Part shown: in pieces, positions 46,483 to 58,870 of the stretch
How the letters are laid out: each line of letters opens with the position of its first letter
Position numbering within the stretch: the first letter of the stretch is position 1
NCBI GenBank assembly: GCA_933228675.1
Contig: OW121741.1
Coordinates: forward strand, 17,566,271-17,630,270
Length of the DNA: 64,000 nt
Direction: 5' to 3'
Origin: Stomorhina lunata
Taxonomy: Eukaryota > Arthropoda > Insecta > Diptera > Rhiniidae
Program-made: the position numbers and the translations under genes
Notes under the pieces: generated by a model
What the model saw: the letters and a program-made list of their open reading frames with translations, nothing else
Databases searched by the model: none
What the model was told of the DNA's origin: nothing

Positions 46483-47385
46483 ATTTTCTAATTTCTTTTA
46501 CTTTTTAATAAATACAATTATCCCACAATGACCTTCAAAATTTAAAATAAATAACATGAAAATTAAATACGAGTCTTATTTGAAAATATCCTCTTATTTG
46601 TCTTTTAGTCCAAAAATTTGTCACATAAGCTCTTGCTTTATTTATTCTTGTGCTTAATTATTTAAGCATTTTAACTCAATTTGTTTTAAAAATTTGCTCA
46701 AACTTCTATTTGCTCTGAATTTTATATAAACCTATAATTTGTAATCTTTTAAGGACTATTTACGCAATTTGAATTTAAAATGACTTTAGTTTCAAAATAT
46801 ATATATATATTTTAAAATATAGCAAAAAAAATTGTATGTCTGAGTAAAACTAGGAAAAGTTCAAACAAGACGTGTTAGTCTTGGTAAATAGAAACTTACC
46901 ACAAGCACATCTTATCACACCACAACAAAGACAGAATAAAAAATACATTAAATAAGTTCAAAATAAAACTTTCGAAAATATGAAAACATTAATATAGTTT
47001 TTTTTTTTGAGAAATTGAGAATTTTTTTATATAAAATTTTAAATTTTGTAAAAAATTTAAGTTTTACTGAAAAGTTATATTTTCTTAAATTGAAAGGAGT
47101 TTAATTTATATGGTGGAGATTCTAGCAATATAATCACAAGAGAGTTCTATATTGTGCGATATGTCAGGCAAAATCGTCGCATTCGATATAAAACCAAAAC
47201 TCAGAGGTTAAAGCAAATATTGTGTAACATACCATAGGGATGAAACTCTTTTACTATCAGGGAACTTTTAACAAATAAGTTTACAATGTAGCAGAGAAGA
47301 GATTGAAAGGCTGTTTTCTTGCTTTTAATGTAAATATTTACACAAACATTAAAGTTTGCCGTCAATTAATAATATTTTTATCGTA
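46483..47385. other. AT-rich stretch, no gene seen
   Basis: Apart from an inverted fragment of the TAAGGTATG...CGAATGCG family (47165-47230) and a TATATATATA run near 46799, no supported feature. Confidence 0.5.
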
Positions 47386-47478
47386 CATTTTTCTATAGAA
47401 AAATATATTTTTCGAAAATTTTTCTATAGAAAAATATTGCTATCGAAAATATTTCTATAGAAAAATATTGCTATCGTA
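47386..47478. repeat. three-unit CTATAG minisatellite seed
   Basis: About three units of TTTCTATAGAAAAATAT plus TGCTATCGAAAA at 28-31-bp spacing. A tiny, isolated member of the superfamily beside the hexanucleotide array, ending in CGTATCGAATGCAGCG, so it abuts the CGAATGCG family as well. Confidence 0.7.
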
Positions 47479-47822
47479 TCGAATGCAGCGATTTAACATA
47501 TATTTGTTGTCCGGACTTTTTGTTAAAGACTATTCTCATTTCAATTTACTAATCTCTATATAAAATCTTAAATTAAATTAAAACTTTAAAATTTTGTCCT
47601 TGGGATCTACTAGATCTTCTGTATGTAGAGGATATAAACTTTTTAATTAAAACTGCATTTTGTATCTTAAATATAAATCTCAACAGAAATTATACTTTTT
47701 ATTTATCATAGTCAAATATGAAAGTAAAATGAAAACTAAACAAATTATGTACTTGGATTTACTGATGTATTCTTCAAGTGAAACAGGGCTTTATTTAGAT
47801 TTCATAGCGTTAGGTTAAATGT
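47479..47822. other. left flank of the hexanucleotide array
   Basis: Unique A/T-rich DNA ending GCGTTAGGTTAAATGT, then the array. No feature. Confidence 0.5.
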
Positions 47823-50800
47823 TATTAGTATTAGTATTAGTATTAGTATTAGTATTAGTATTAGTATTAGTATTAGTATTAGTATTAGTATTAGTATTAG
47901 TATTAGTATTAGTATTAGTATTAGTATTAGTATTAGTATTAGTATTAGTATTAGTATTAGTATTAGTATTAGTATTAGTATTAGTATTAGTATTAGTATT
48001 AGTATTAGTATTAGTATTAGTATTAGTATTAGTATTAGTATTAGTATTAGTATTAGTATTAGTATTAGTATTAGTATTAGTATTAGTATTAGTATTAGTA
48101 TTAGTATTAGTATTAGTATTAGTATTAGTATTAGTATTAGTATTAGTATTAGTATTAGTATTAGTATTAGTATTAGTATTAGTATTAGTATTAGTATTAG
48201 TATTAGTATTAGTATTAGTATTAGTATTAGTATTAGTATTAGTATTAGTATTAGTATTAGTATTAGTATTAGTATTAGTATTAGTATTAGTATTAGTATT
48301 AGTATTAGTATTAGTATTAGTATTAGTATTAGTATTAGTATTAGTATTAGTATTAGTATTAGTATTAGTATTAGTATTAGTATTAGTATTAGTATTAGTA
48401 TTAGTATTAGTATTAGTATTAGTATTAGTATTAGTATTAGTATTAGTATTAGTATTAGTATTAGTATTAGTATTAGTATTAGTATTAGTATTAGTATTAG
48501 TATTAGTATTAGTATTAGTATTAGTATTAGTATTAGTATTAGTATTAGTATTAGTATTAGTATTAGTATTAGTATTAGTATTAGTATTAGTATTAGTATT
48601 AGTATTAGTATTAGTATTAGTATTAGTATTAGTATTAGTATTAGTATTAGTATTAGTATTAGTATTAGTATTAGTATTAGTATTAGTATTAGTATTAGTA
48701 TTAGTATTAGTATTAGTATTAGTATTAGTATTAGTATTAGTATTAGTATTAGTATTAGTATTAGTATTAGTATTAGTATTAGTATTAGTATTAGTATTAG
48801 TATTAGTATTAGTATTAGTATTAGTATTAGTATTAGTATTAGTATTAGTATTAGTATTAGTATTAGTATTAGTATTAGTATTAGTATTAGTATTAGTATT
48901 AGTATTAGTATTAGTATTAGTATTAGTATTAGTATTAGTATTAGTATTAGTATTAGTATTAGTATTAGTATTAGTATTAGTATTAGTATTAGTATTAGTA
49001 TTAGTATTAGTATTAGTATTAGTATTAGTATTAGTATTAGTATTAGTATTAGTATTAGTATTAGTATTAGTATTAGTATTAGTATTAGTATTAGTATTAG
49101 TATTAGTATTAGTATTAGTATTAGTATTAGTATTAGTATTAGTATTAGTATTAGTATTAGTATTAGTATTAGTATTAGTATTAGTATTAGTATTAGTATT
49201 AGTATTAGTATTAGTATTAGTATTAGTATTAGTATTAGTATTAGTATTAGTATTAGTATTAGTATTAGTATTAGTATTAGTATTAGTATTAGTATTAGTA
49301 TTAGTATTAGTATTAGTATTAGTATTAGTATTAGTATTAGTATTAGTATTAGTATTAGTATTAGTATTAGTATTAGTATTAGTATTAGTATTAGTATTAG
49401 TATTAGTATTAGTATTAGTATTAGTATTAGTATTAGTATTAGTATTAGTATTAGTATTAGTATTAGTATTAGTATTAGTATTAGTATTAGTATTAGTATT
49501 AGTATTAGTATTAGTATTAGTATTAGTATTAGTATTAGTATTAGTATTAGTATTAGTATTAGTATTAGTATTAGTATTAGTATTAGTATTAGTATTAGTA
49601 TTAGTATTAGTATTAGTATTAGTATTAGTATTAGTATTAGTATTAGTATTAGTATTAGTATTAGTATTAGTATTAGTATTAGTATTAGTATTAGTATTAG
49701 TATTAGTATTAGTATTAGTATTAGTATTAGTATTAGTATTAGTATTAGTATTAGTATTAGTATTAGTATTAGTATTAGTATTAGTATTAGTATTAGTATT
49801 AGTATTAGTATTAGTATTAGTATTAGTATTAGTATTAGTATTAGTATTAGTATTAGTATTAGTATTAGTATTAGTATTAGTATTAGTATTAGTATTAGTA
49901 TTAGTATTAGTATTAGTATTAGTATTAGTATTAGTATTAGTATTAGTATTAGTATTAGTATTAGTATTAGTATTAGTATTAGTATTAGTATTAGTATTAG
50001 TATTAGTATTAGTATTAGTATTAGTATTAGTATTAGTATTAGTATTAGTATTAGTATTAGTATTAGTATTAGTATTAGTATTAGTATTAGTATTAGTATT
50101 AGTATTAGTATTAGTATTAGTATTAGTATTAGTATTAGTATTAGTATTAGTATTAGTATTAGTATTAGTATTAGTATTAGTATTAGTATTAGTATTAGTA
50201 TTAGTATTAGTATTAGTATTAGTATTAGTATTAGTATTAGTATTAGTATTAGTATTAGTATTAGTATTAGTATTAGTATTAGTATTAGTATTAGTATTAG
50301 TATTAGTATTAGTATTAGTATTAGTATTAGTATTAGTATTAGTATTAGTATTAGTATTAGTATTAGTATTAGTATTAGTATTAGTATTAGTATTAGTATT
50401 AGTATTAGTATTAGTATTAGTATTAGTATTAGTATTAGTATTAGTATTAGTATTAGTATTAGTATTAGTATTAGTATTAGTATTAGTATTAGTATTAGTA
50501 TTAGTATTAGTATTAGTATTAGTATTAGTATTAGTATTAGTATTAGTATTAGTATTAGTATTAGTATTAGTATTAGTATTAGTATTAGTATTAGTATTAG
50601 TATTAGTATTAGTATTAGTATTAGTATTAGTATTAGTATTAGTATTAGTATTAGTATTAGTATTAGTATTAGTATTAGTATTAGTATTAGTATTAGTATT
50701 AGTATTAGTATTAGTATTAGTATTAGTATTAGTATTAGTATTAGTATTAGTATTAGTATTAGTATTAGTATTAGTATTAGTATTAGTATTAGTATTAGTA

Positions 50801-53800
50801 TTAGTATTAGTATTAGTATTAGTATTAGTATTAGTATTAGTATTAGTATTAGTATTAGTATTAGTATTAGTATTAGTATTAGTATTAGTATTAGTATTAG
50901 TATTAGTATTAGTATTAGTATTAGTATTAGTATTAGTATTAGTATTAGTATTAGTATTAGTATTAGTATTAGTATTAGTATTAGTATTAGTATTAGTATT
51001 AGTATTAGTATTAGTATTAGTATTAGTATTAGTATTAGTATTAGTATTAGTATTAGTATTAGTATTAGTATTAGTATTAGTATTAGTATTAGTATTAGTA
51101 TTAGTATTAGTATTAGTATTAGTATTAGTATTAGTATTAGTATTAGTATTAGTATTAGTATTAGTATTAGTATTAGTATTAGTATTAGTATTAGTATTAG
51201 TATTAGTATTAGTATTAGTATTAGTATTAGTATTAGTATTAGTATTAGTATTAGTATTAGTATTAGTATTAGTATTAGTATTAGTATTAGTATTAGTATT
51301 AGTATTAGTATTAGTATTAGTATTAGTATTAGTATTAGTATTAGTATTAGTATTAGTATTAGTATTAGTATTAGTATTAGTATTAGTATTAGTATTAGTA
51401 TTAGTATTAGTATTAGTATTAGTATTAGTATTAGTATTAGTATTAGTATTAGTATTAGTATTAGTATTAGTATTAGTATTAGTATTAGTATTAGTATTAG
51501 TATTAGTATTAGTATTAGTATTAGTATTAGTATTAGTATTAGTATTAGTATTAGTATTAGTATTAGTATTAGTATTAGTATTAGTATTAGTATTAGTATT
51601 AGTATTAGTATTAGTATTAGTATTAGTATTAGTATTAGTATTAGTATTAGTATTAGTATTAGTATTAGTATTAGTATTAGTATTAGTATTAGTATTAGTA
51701 TTAGTATTAGTATTAGTATTAGTATTAGTATTAGTATTAGTATTAGTATTAGTATTAGTATTAGTATTAGTATTAGTATTAGTATTAGTATTAGTATTAG
51801 TATTAGTATTAGTATTAGTATTAGTATTAGTATTAGTATTAGTATTAGTATTAGTATTAGTATTAGTATTAGTATTAGTATTAGTATTAGTATTAGTATT
51901 AGTATTAGTATTAGTATTAGTATTAGTATTAGTATTAGTATTAGTATTAGTATTAGTATTAGTATTAGTATTAGTATTAGTATTAGTATTAGTATTAGTA
52001 TTAGTATTAGTATTAGTATTAGTATTAGTATTAGTATTAGTATTAGTATTAGTATTAGTATTAGTATTAGTATTAGTATTAGTATTAGTATTAGTATTAG
52101 TATTAGTATTAGTATTAGTATTAGTATTAGTATTAGTATTAGTATTAGTATTAGTATTAGTATTAGTATTAGTATTAGTATTAGTATTAGTATTAGTATT
52201 AGTATTAGTATTAGTATTAGTATTAGTATTAGTATTAGTATTAGTATTAGTATTAGTATTAGTATTAGTATTAGTATTAGTATTAGTATTAGTATTAGTA
52301 TTAGTATTAGTATTAGTATTAGTATTAGTATTAGTATTAGTATTAGTATTAGTATTAGTATTAGTATTAGTATTAGTATTAGTATTAGTATTAGTATTAG
52401 TATTAGTATTAGTATTAGTATTAGTATTAGTATTAGTATTAGTATTAGTATTAGTATTAGTATTAGTATTAGTATTAGTATTAGTATTAGTATTAGTATT
52501 AGTATTAGTATTAGTATTAGTATTAGTATTAGTATTAGTATTAGTATTAGTATTAGTATTAGTATTAGTATTAGTATTAGTATTAGTATTAGTATTAGTA
52601 TTAGTATTAGTATTAGTATTAGTATTAGTATTAGTATTAGTATTAGTATTAGTATTAGTATTAGTATTAGTATTAGTATTAGTATTAGTATTAGTATTAG
52701 TATTAGTATTAGTATTAGTATTAGTATTAGTATTAGTATTAGTATTAGTATTAGTATTAGTATTAGTATTAGTATTAGTATTAGTATTAGTATTAGTATT
52801 AGTATTAGTATTAGTATTAGTATTAGTATTAGTATTAGTATTAGTATTAGTATTAGTATTAGTATTAGTATTAGTATTAGTATTAGTATTAGTATTAGTA
52901 TTAGTATTAGTATTAGTATTAGTATTAGTATTAGTATTAGTATTAGTATTAGTATTAGTATTAGTATTAGTATTAGTATTAGTATTAGTATTAGTATTAG
53001 TATTAGTATTAGTATTAGTATTAGTATTAGTATTAGTATTAGTATTAGTATTAGTATTAGTATTAGTATTAGTATTAGTATTAGTATTAGTATTAGTATT
53101 AGTATTAGTATTAGTATTAGTATTAGTATTAGTATTAGTATTAGTATTAGTATTAGTATTAGTATTAGTATTAGTATTAGTATTAGTATTAGTATTAGTA
53201 TTAGTATTAGTATTAGTATTAGTATTAGTATTAGTATTAGTATTAGTATTAGTATTAGTATTAGTATTAGTATTAGTATTAGTATTAGTATTAGTATTAG
53301 TATTAGTATTAGTATTAGTATTAGTATTAGTATTAGTATTAGTATTAGTATTAGTATTAGTATTAGTATTAGTATTAGTATTAGTATTAGTATTAGTATT
53401 AGTATTAGTATTAGTATTAGTATTAGTATTAGTATTAGTATTAGTATTAGTATTAGTATTAGTATTAGTATTAGTATTAGTATTAGTATTAGTATTAGTA
53501 TTAGTATTAGTATTAGTATTAGTATTAGTATTAGTATTAGTATTAGTATTAGTATTAGTATTAGTATTAGTATTAGTATTAGTATTAGTATTAGTATTAG
53601 TATTAGTATTAGTATTAGTATTAGTATTAGTATTAGTATTAGTATTAGTATTAGTATTAGTATTAGTATTAGTATTAGTATTAGTATTAGTATTAGTATT
53701 AGTATTAGTATTAGTATTAGTATTAGTATTAGTATTAGTATTAGTATTAGTATTAGTATTAGTATTAGTATTAGTATTAGTATTAGTATTAGTATTAGTA

Positions 53801-56681
53801 TTAGTATTAGTATTAGTATTAGTATTAGTATTAGTATTAGTATTAGTATTAGTATTAGTATTAGTATTAGTATTAGTATTAGTATTAGTATTAGTATTAG
53901 TATTAGTATTAGTATTAGTATTAGTATTAGTATTAGTATTAGTATTAGTATTAGTATTAGTATTAGTATTAGTATTAGTATTAGTATTAGTATTAGTATT
54001 AGTATTAGTATTAGTATTAGTATTAGTATTAGTATTAGTATTAGTATTAGTATTAGTATTAGTATTAGTATTAGTATTAGTATTAGTATTAGTATTAGTA
54101 TTAGTATTAGTATTAGTATTAGTATTAGTATTAGTATTAGTATTAGTATTAGTATTAGTATTAGTATTAGTATTAGTATTAGTATTAGTATTAGTATTAG
54201 TATTAGTATTAGTATTAGTATTAGTATTAGTATTAGTATTAGTATTAGTATTAGTATTAGTATTAGTATTAGTATTAGTATTAGTATTAGTATTAGTATT
54301 AGTATTAGTATTAGTATTAGTATTAGTATTAGTATTAGTATTAGTATTAGTATTAGTATTAGTATTAGTATTAGTATTAGTATTAGTATTAGTATTAGTA
54401 TTAGTATTAGTATTAGTATTAGTATTAGTATTAGTATTAGTATTAGTATTAGTATTAGTATTAGTATTAGTATTAGTATTAGTATTAGTATTAGTATTAG
54501 TATTAGTATTAGTATTAGTATTAGTATTAGTATTAGTATTAGTATTAGTATTAGTATTAGTATTAGTATTAGTATTAGTATTAGTATTAGTATTAGTATT
54601 AGTATTAGTATTAGTATTAGTATTAGTATTAGTATTAGTATTAGTATTAGTATTAGTATTAGTATTAGTATTAGTATTAGTATTAGTATTAGTATTAGTA
54701 TTAGTATTAGTATTAGTATTAGTATTAGTATTAGTATTAGTATTAGTATTAGTATTAGTATTAGTATTAGTATTAGTATTAGTATTAGTATTAGTATTAG
54801 TATTAGTATTAGTATTAGTATTAGTATTAGTATTAGTATTAGTATTAGTATTAGTATTAGTATTAGTATTAGTATTAGTATTAGTATTAGTATTAGTATT
54901 AGTATTAGTATTAGTATTAGTATTAGTATTAGTATTAGTATTAGTATTAGTATTAGTATTAGTATTAGTATTAGTATTAGTATTAGTATTAGTATTAGTA
55001 TTAGTATTAGTATTAGTATTAGTATTAGTATTAGTATTAGTATTAGTATTAGTATTAGTATTAGTATTAGTATTAGTATTAGTATTAGTATTAGTATTAG
55101 TATTAGTATTAGTATTAGTATTAGTATTAGTATTAGTATTAGTATTAGTATTAGTATTAGTATTAGTATTAGTATTAGTATTAGTATTAGTATTAGTATT
55201 AGTATTAGTATTAGTATTAGTATTAGTATTAGTATTAGTATTAGTATTAGTATTAGTATTAGTATTAGTATTAGTATTAGTATTAGTATTAGTATTAGTA
55301 TTAGTATTAGTATTAGTATTAGTATTAGTATTAGTATTAGTATTAGTATTAGTATTAGTATTAGTATTAGTATTAGTATTAGTATTAGTATTAGTATTAG
55401 TATTAGTATTAGTATTAGTATTAGTATTAGTATTAGTATTAGTATTAGTATTAGTATTAGTATTAGTATTAGTATTAGTATTAGTATTAGTATTAGTATT
55501 AGTATTAGTATTAGTATTAGTATTAGTATTAGTATTAGTATTAGTATTAGTATTAGTATTAGTATTAGTATTAGTATTAGTATTAGTATTAGTATTAGTA
55601 TTAGTATTAGTATTAGTATTAGTATTAGTATTAGTATTAGTATTAGTATTAGTATTAGTATTAGTATTAGTATTAGTATTAGTATTAGTATTAGTATTAG
55701 TATTAGTATTAGTATTAGTATTAGTATTAGTATTAGTATTAGTATTAGTATTAGTATTAGTATTAGTATTAGTATTAGTATTAGTATTAGTATTAGTATT
55801 AGTATTAGTATTAGTATTAGTATTAGTATTAGTATTAGTATTAGTATTAGTATTAGTATTAGTATTAGTATTAGTATTAGTATTAGTATTAGTATTAGTA
55901 TTAGTATTAGTATTAGTATTAGTATTAGTATTAGTATTAGTATTAGTATTAGTATTAGTATTAGTATTAGTATTAGTATTAGTATTAGTATTAGTATTAG
56001 TATTAGTATTAGTATTAGTATTAGTATTAGTATTAGTATTAGTATTAGTATTAGTATTAGTATTAGTATTAGTATTAGTATTAGTATTAGTATTAGTATT
56101 AGTATTAGTATTAGTATTAGTATTAGTATTAGTATTAGTATTAGTATTAGTATTAGTATTAGTATTAGTATTAGTATTAGTATTAGTATTAGTATTAGTA
56201 TTAGTATTAGTATTAGTATTAGTATTAGTATTAGTATTAGTATTAGTATTAGTATTAGTATTAGTATTAGTATTAGTATTAGTATTAGTATTAGTATTAG
56301 TATTAGTATTAGTATTAGTATTAGTATTAGTATTAGTATTAGTATTAGTATTAGTATTAGTATTAGTATTAGTATTAGTATTAGTATTAGTATTAGTATT
56401 AGTATTAGTATTAGTATTAGTATTAGTATTAGTATTAGTATTAGTATTAGTATTAGTATTAGTATTAGTATTAGTATTAGTATTAGTATTAGTATTAGTA
56501 TTAGTATTAGTATTAGTATTAGTATTAGTATTAGTATTAGTATTAGTATTAGTATTAGTATTAGTATTAGTATTAGTATTAGTATTAGTATTAGTATTAG
56601 TATTAGTATTAGTATTAGTATTAGTATTAGTATTAGTATTAGTATTAGTATTAGTATTAGTATTAGTATTAGTATTAGTAT
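47823..56681. repeat. giant perfect hexanucleotide array (TTAGTA)n, about 1,476 copies
   Basis: 8,859 bp of TATTAG/TTAGTA without a single visible substitution or indel. The left border is abrupt (TTAAATGT|TATTAG). The right border decays over two units (TATCAG, CACTAG) before unique sequence. Because the period is six, two frames stay open on opposite strands, giving spurious Leu-Val and Ile-Leu dipeptide polymers of about 2,960-2,970 residues; these are not genes. The unit is not the insect telomeric TTAGG and has only one G, so it is not a G-quadruplex former. Such purity implies very recent expansion or homogenisation, or assembly inflation. Confidence 0.97.
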
Positions 56682-57678
56682 CAGCACTAGTTTCTATGAA
56701 CTATACTTATACATCTTTAAAGTCCGTTAAATAAGTCCAGAAAGTTCCTTGGCTACTCAATTAGTATACATTATAACCCTTCCTTTACCTACCAACGATA
56801 TCTTACTTCACTCACGCACACAAGCATTTTATCACTCACTCTCAAGCATTTAGATCTAAAAATTGAGAATGCACATTCAAATGACTATAAAAACGACAAA
56901 TATAAAATAAGCTTAAAGGAGGCAAGTTTCAAAAATTAAGTTTCACTTTATTCTATAGTTGATATACACGATTGCACAATGTGACCAGTTAAGTATTTAG
57001 TAAAATGCTGTAAAAATATATGACTAACAATAAACAAAACTAACGCATTTTTCTATAATTAAAGTAGAGCCTAAAAGTAGGCAAGTCTTTTATCAAACTT
57101 TTTAGTATTGGTTAAACTCTCACTTGTTTCAACTTGTTTGCCTATTATATATAGACAGCAATGACAAGAACATCAATAATTAAAGAAAACCTTTTAAGTT
57201 CAAAGTAGCCTTTTCAGAAACAGTCCCACTGTGCTTTTGCATGAATTCTCAAATACATGTATACTCACTTAAATGTTGAAGTATATAAATAAACCGTTGT
57301 ACTCTCACATATACATATATAGTATCTTAAGTATTAAACTTTGCAAGTGTTGCTTGTGATGAATGTTTACATGAATGAATACGTGCAGATGCAGTTTGTC
57401 TTTAGAAATGCAAAAGGGCACAAACAAATTTCTAAAATTTTGCTAAAATTCCCATAAAAGATTTGAAATTAAAAGACAAGTTATACGCATATCAAGGATT
57501 ATATATTGTAATAAACAATTAAATTTATATGATAAAGTTAAATAAATGTTTAGTTTTAATTGCTCTAATATATACAGTTTAGTCTTCGTGCTAGTTTTTA
57601 GGGAAATTTTTGAAGTAAACTGAATAGATATGATATGAATTTTAAATATAAATTATTCGAATGCTGACACAGAGACTC
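56682..57678. other. unique AT-rich stretch, no gene seen
   Basis: No recognisable gene, RNA or repeat between the hexanucleotide array and the TIR element. Confidence 0.5.
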
Positions 57679-57814
57679 ATTATTCCCAGCAAAACTTTGG
57701 TAACGGCAAGTACTCTGGTATCTGGTTACCTTGTAATGACTACAGCATACCCTCCGAATAACTAATAAGTTATTACATAAGTACTTATTTGTAATTAAAA
57801 TGGTAAGTTGAACT

Positions 57815-57848
57815 GAATGGCCCGGGTTCAAATCCCACCAAGAGCAAC
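57815..57848 (+). other. tRNA-like T-arm / box B remnant
   Basis: GGGTTCAAATCCCACC (box B core GGTTCAAATCC at 57825-57835) followed by AAGAGCAACA and a T-rich run. No matching D-arm or acceptor strand upstream, so it is a fragment, probably of a tRNA-derived SINE. Confidence 0.45.
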
Positions 57849-58551
57849 AATTTTTTTTATTTTTTTTTTATTAAAAATGTATTTTTAAATGATTTTTGAA
57901 TTTTAAAAACATAAATATTACCTTCTGTAAAAAAAATTTTGGAAAACTAACTCACAGTAATGAAAAAATACTATCATGAGTCAATTTTGATTATGTAGAC
58001 TACATACCTATTGGATACCAAGCAACGGTTCTGCTTGGTCTTAACTTGGTAAGCATAGACTTATCTTGGTTATCCTTTATTTCAACTGTGGACACTGACC
58101 TCCTAGTGACATCACCAAAAGAGCTACGTTACGTAGTGAGCTAACATGTACCGCGAGTTGTAAAATAAGAACGATAAAAAATGGGATGGAAAGACCAAGT
58201 AGAGGAAAAATTTTCACAACTTGGCCTATAAAATTGAAGAATATTCGCACAAGATCGAAGAAAATAGGTTGTATCTATAGGCTATTTAAGTAAGTAAGAG
58301 CCAATATTATATAAAAACTTATACAAAAGGGAAGATTTAAATTGTTTAAGTTTTAAAATAATTAAAAAACACTTCTTTTTTGTTTATTAAATGCATTAAA
58401 CATTTACAAAAAATCGTATAGAAATATGTTTCCAAAAATTACAACAAAGCAAAAAAGCAGAGAAAAACAAAGTTATTGTCACATGATTTTGGATCTAAAA
58501 ATAAAAATTGTTTATATTAATTATAAGCTGCTAAGTTTTCAACATATGAAG

Positions 58552-58615
58552 TAGCTCGGTGGAAGAGTCTCCGCCTAGCAGTCGGAGGGTCTGGGTTCGA
58601 GCCCCCATGGGGTCA
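58552..58615 (+). other. tRNA-like sequence (pseudo-tRNA or SINE head)
   Basis: Box A-like TAGCTCGGTGG, a D-stem GCTC/GAGT, an anticodon stem TCCGC/TCGGA (four of five pairs) around loop CTAGCAG (anticodon position AGC, 58577-58579), and box B GGTTCGAGCCC (58594-58604). The T-stem has only three good pairs and the acceptor strands (TATGAAG against TGGGGTC) do not pair. It is not a functional tRNA but clearly tRNA-derived; an A-rich tract follows, as in SINEs. Confidence 0.6.
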
Positions 58616-58662
58616 TAAGAAAAAATTTGTATTTCGTTTAAAAATATGTTTTTTAAATAAAA

Positions 58663-58697
58663 CAACAACAAAAAAGTTGTTGTTGTTGTTGTTGTTG
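58663..58697. repeat. (CAA)n-(TTG)n inverted microsatellite
   Basis: ACAACAACAAAAAAGTTG followed by TTGTTG units: opposite trinucleotide runs that can fold on each other. Confidence 0.85.
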
Positions 58698-58870
58698 TCT
58701 TCCAATTACTTACCCAAGTCATTACATTTCTGCAATTGGTAAGTACTTGCCTCCAATGACATCCCCATGTTAATGTAATGACTTAAACAGTGAATGAGTA
58801 AGTAGTTCGTGTTCAATAGTTTAACTGTTTAACTCATTATTTGGTAATGAAAAGTTTTGCTGGGATTATT

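Larger units (their letters stand above)
57679..58870. mobile_element. 1.18-kb TIR element with 6-bp TSD, superfamily unknown
   Basis: The body 57685-58864 has perfect 14-bp terminal inverted repeats CCCAGCAAAACTTT / AAAGTTTTGCTGGG, flanked by ATTATT on both sides (57679-57684, 58865-58870). Subterminal regions repeat GTAATGACT/AGTCATTAC words and AAGTACTTA in both orientations, as transposase-binding sites often do. No transposase frame is recognisable, so it is non-autonomous. Six-bp duplications are reported for rare superfamilies such as IS3EU and Dada, but I cannot assign it. Two tRNA-like segments and a (CAA)n/(TTG)n hairpin lie inside. Confidence 0.72.

Noticed and set aside
47823..56681. 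Telomeric or subtelomeric repeat
   Set aside because: The unit TTAGTA differs from insect TTAGG, flies generally lack TTAGG telomerase repeats, and ordinary unique and transposon sequence lies on both sides.
47802..56734. Poly(Leu-Val) and poly(Ile-Leu) proteins of nearly 3,000 residues
   Set aside because: Pure translation of a hexanucleotide microsatellite on both strands; no promoter, splice site or unique domain.
58552..58615. Functional tRNA-Ala (anticodon AGC)
   Set aside because: Acceptor strands do not pair, the T-stem is broken and the anticodon stem has a mismatch; tRNA-derived only.
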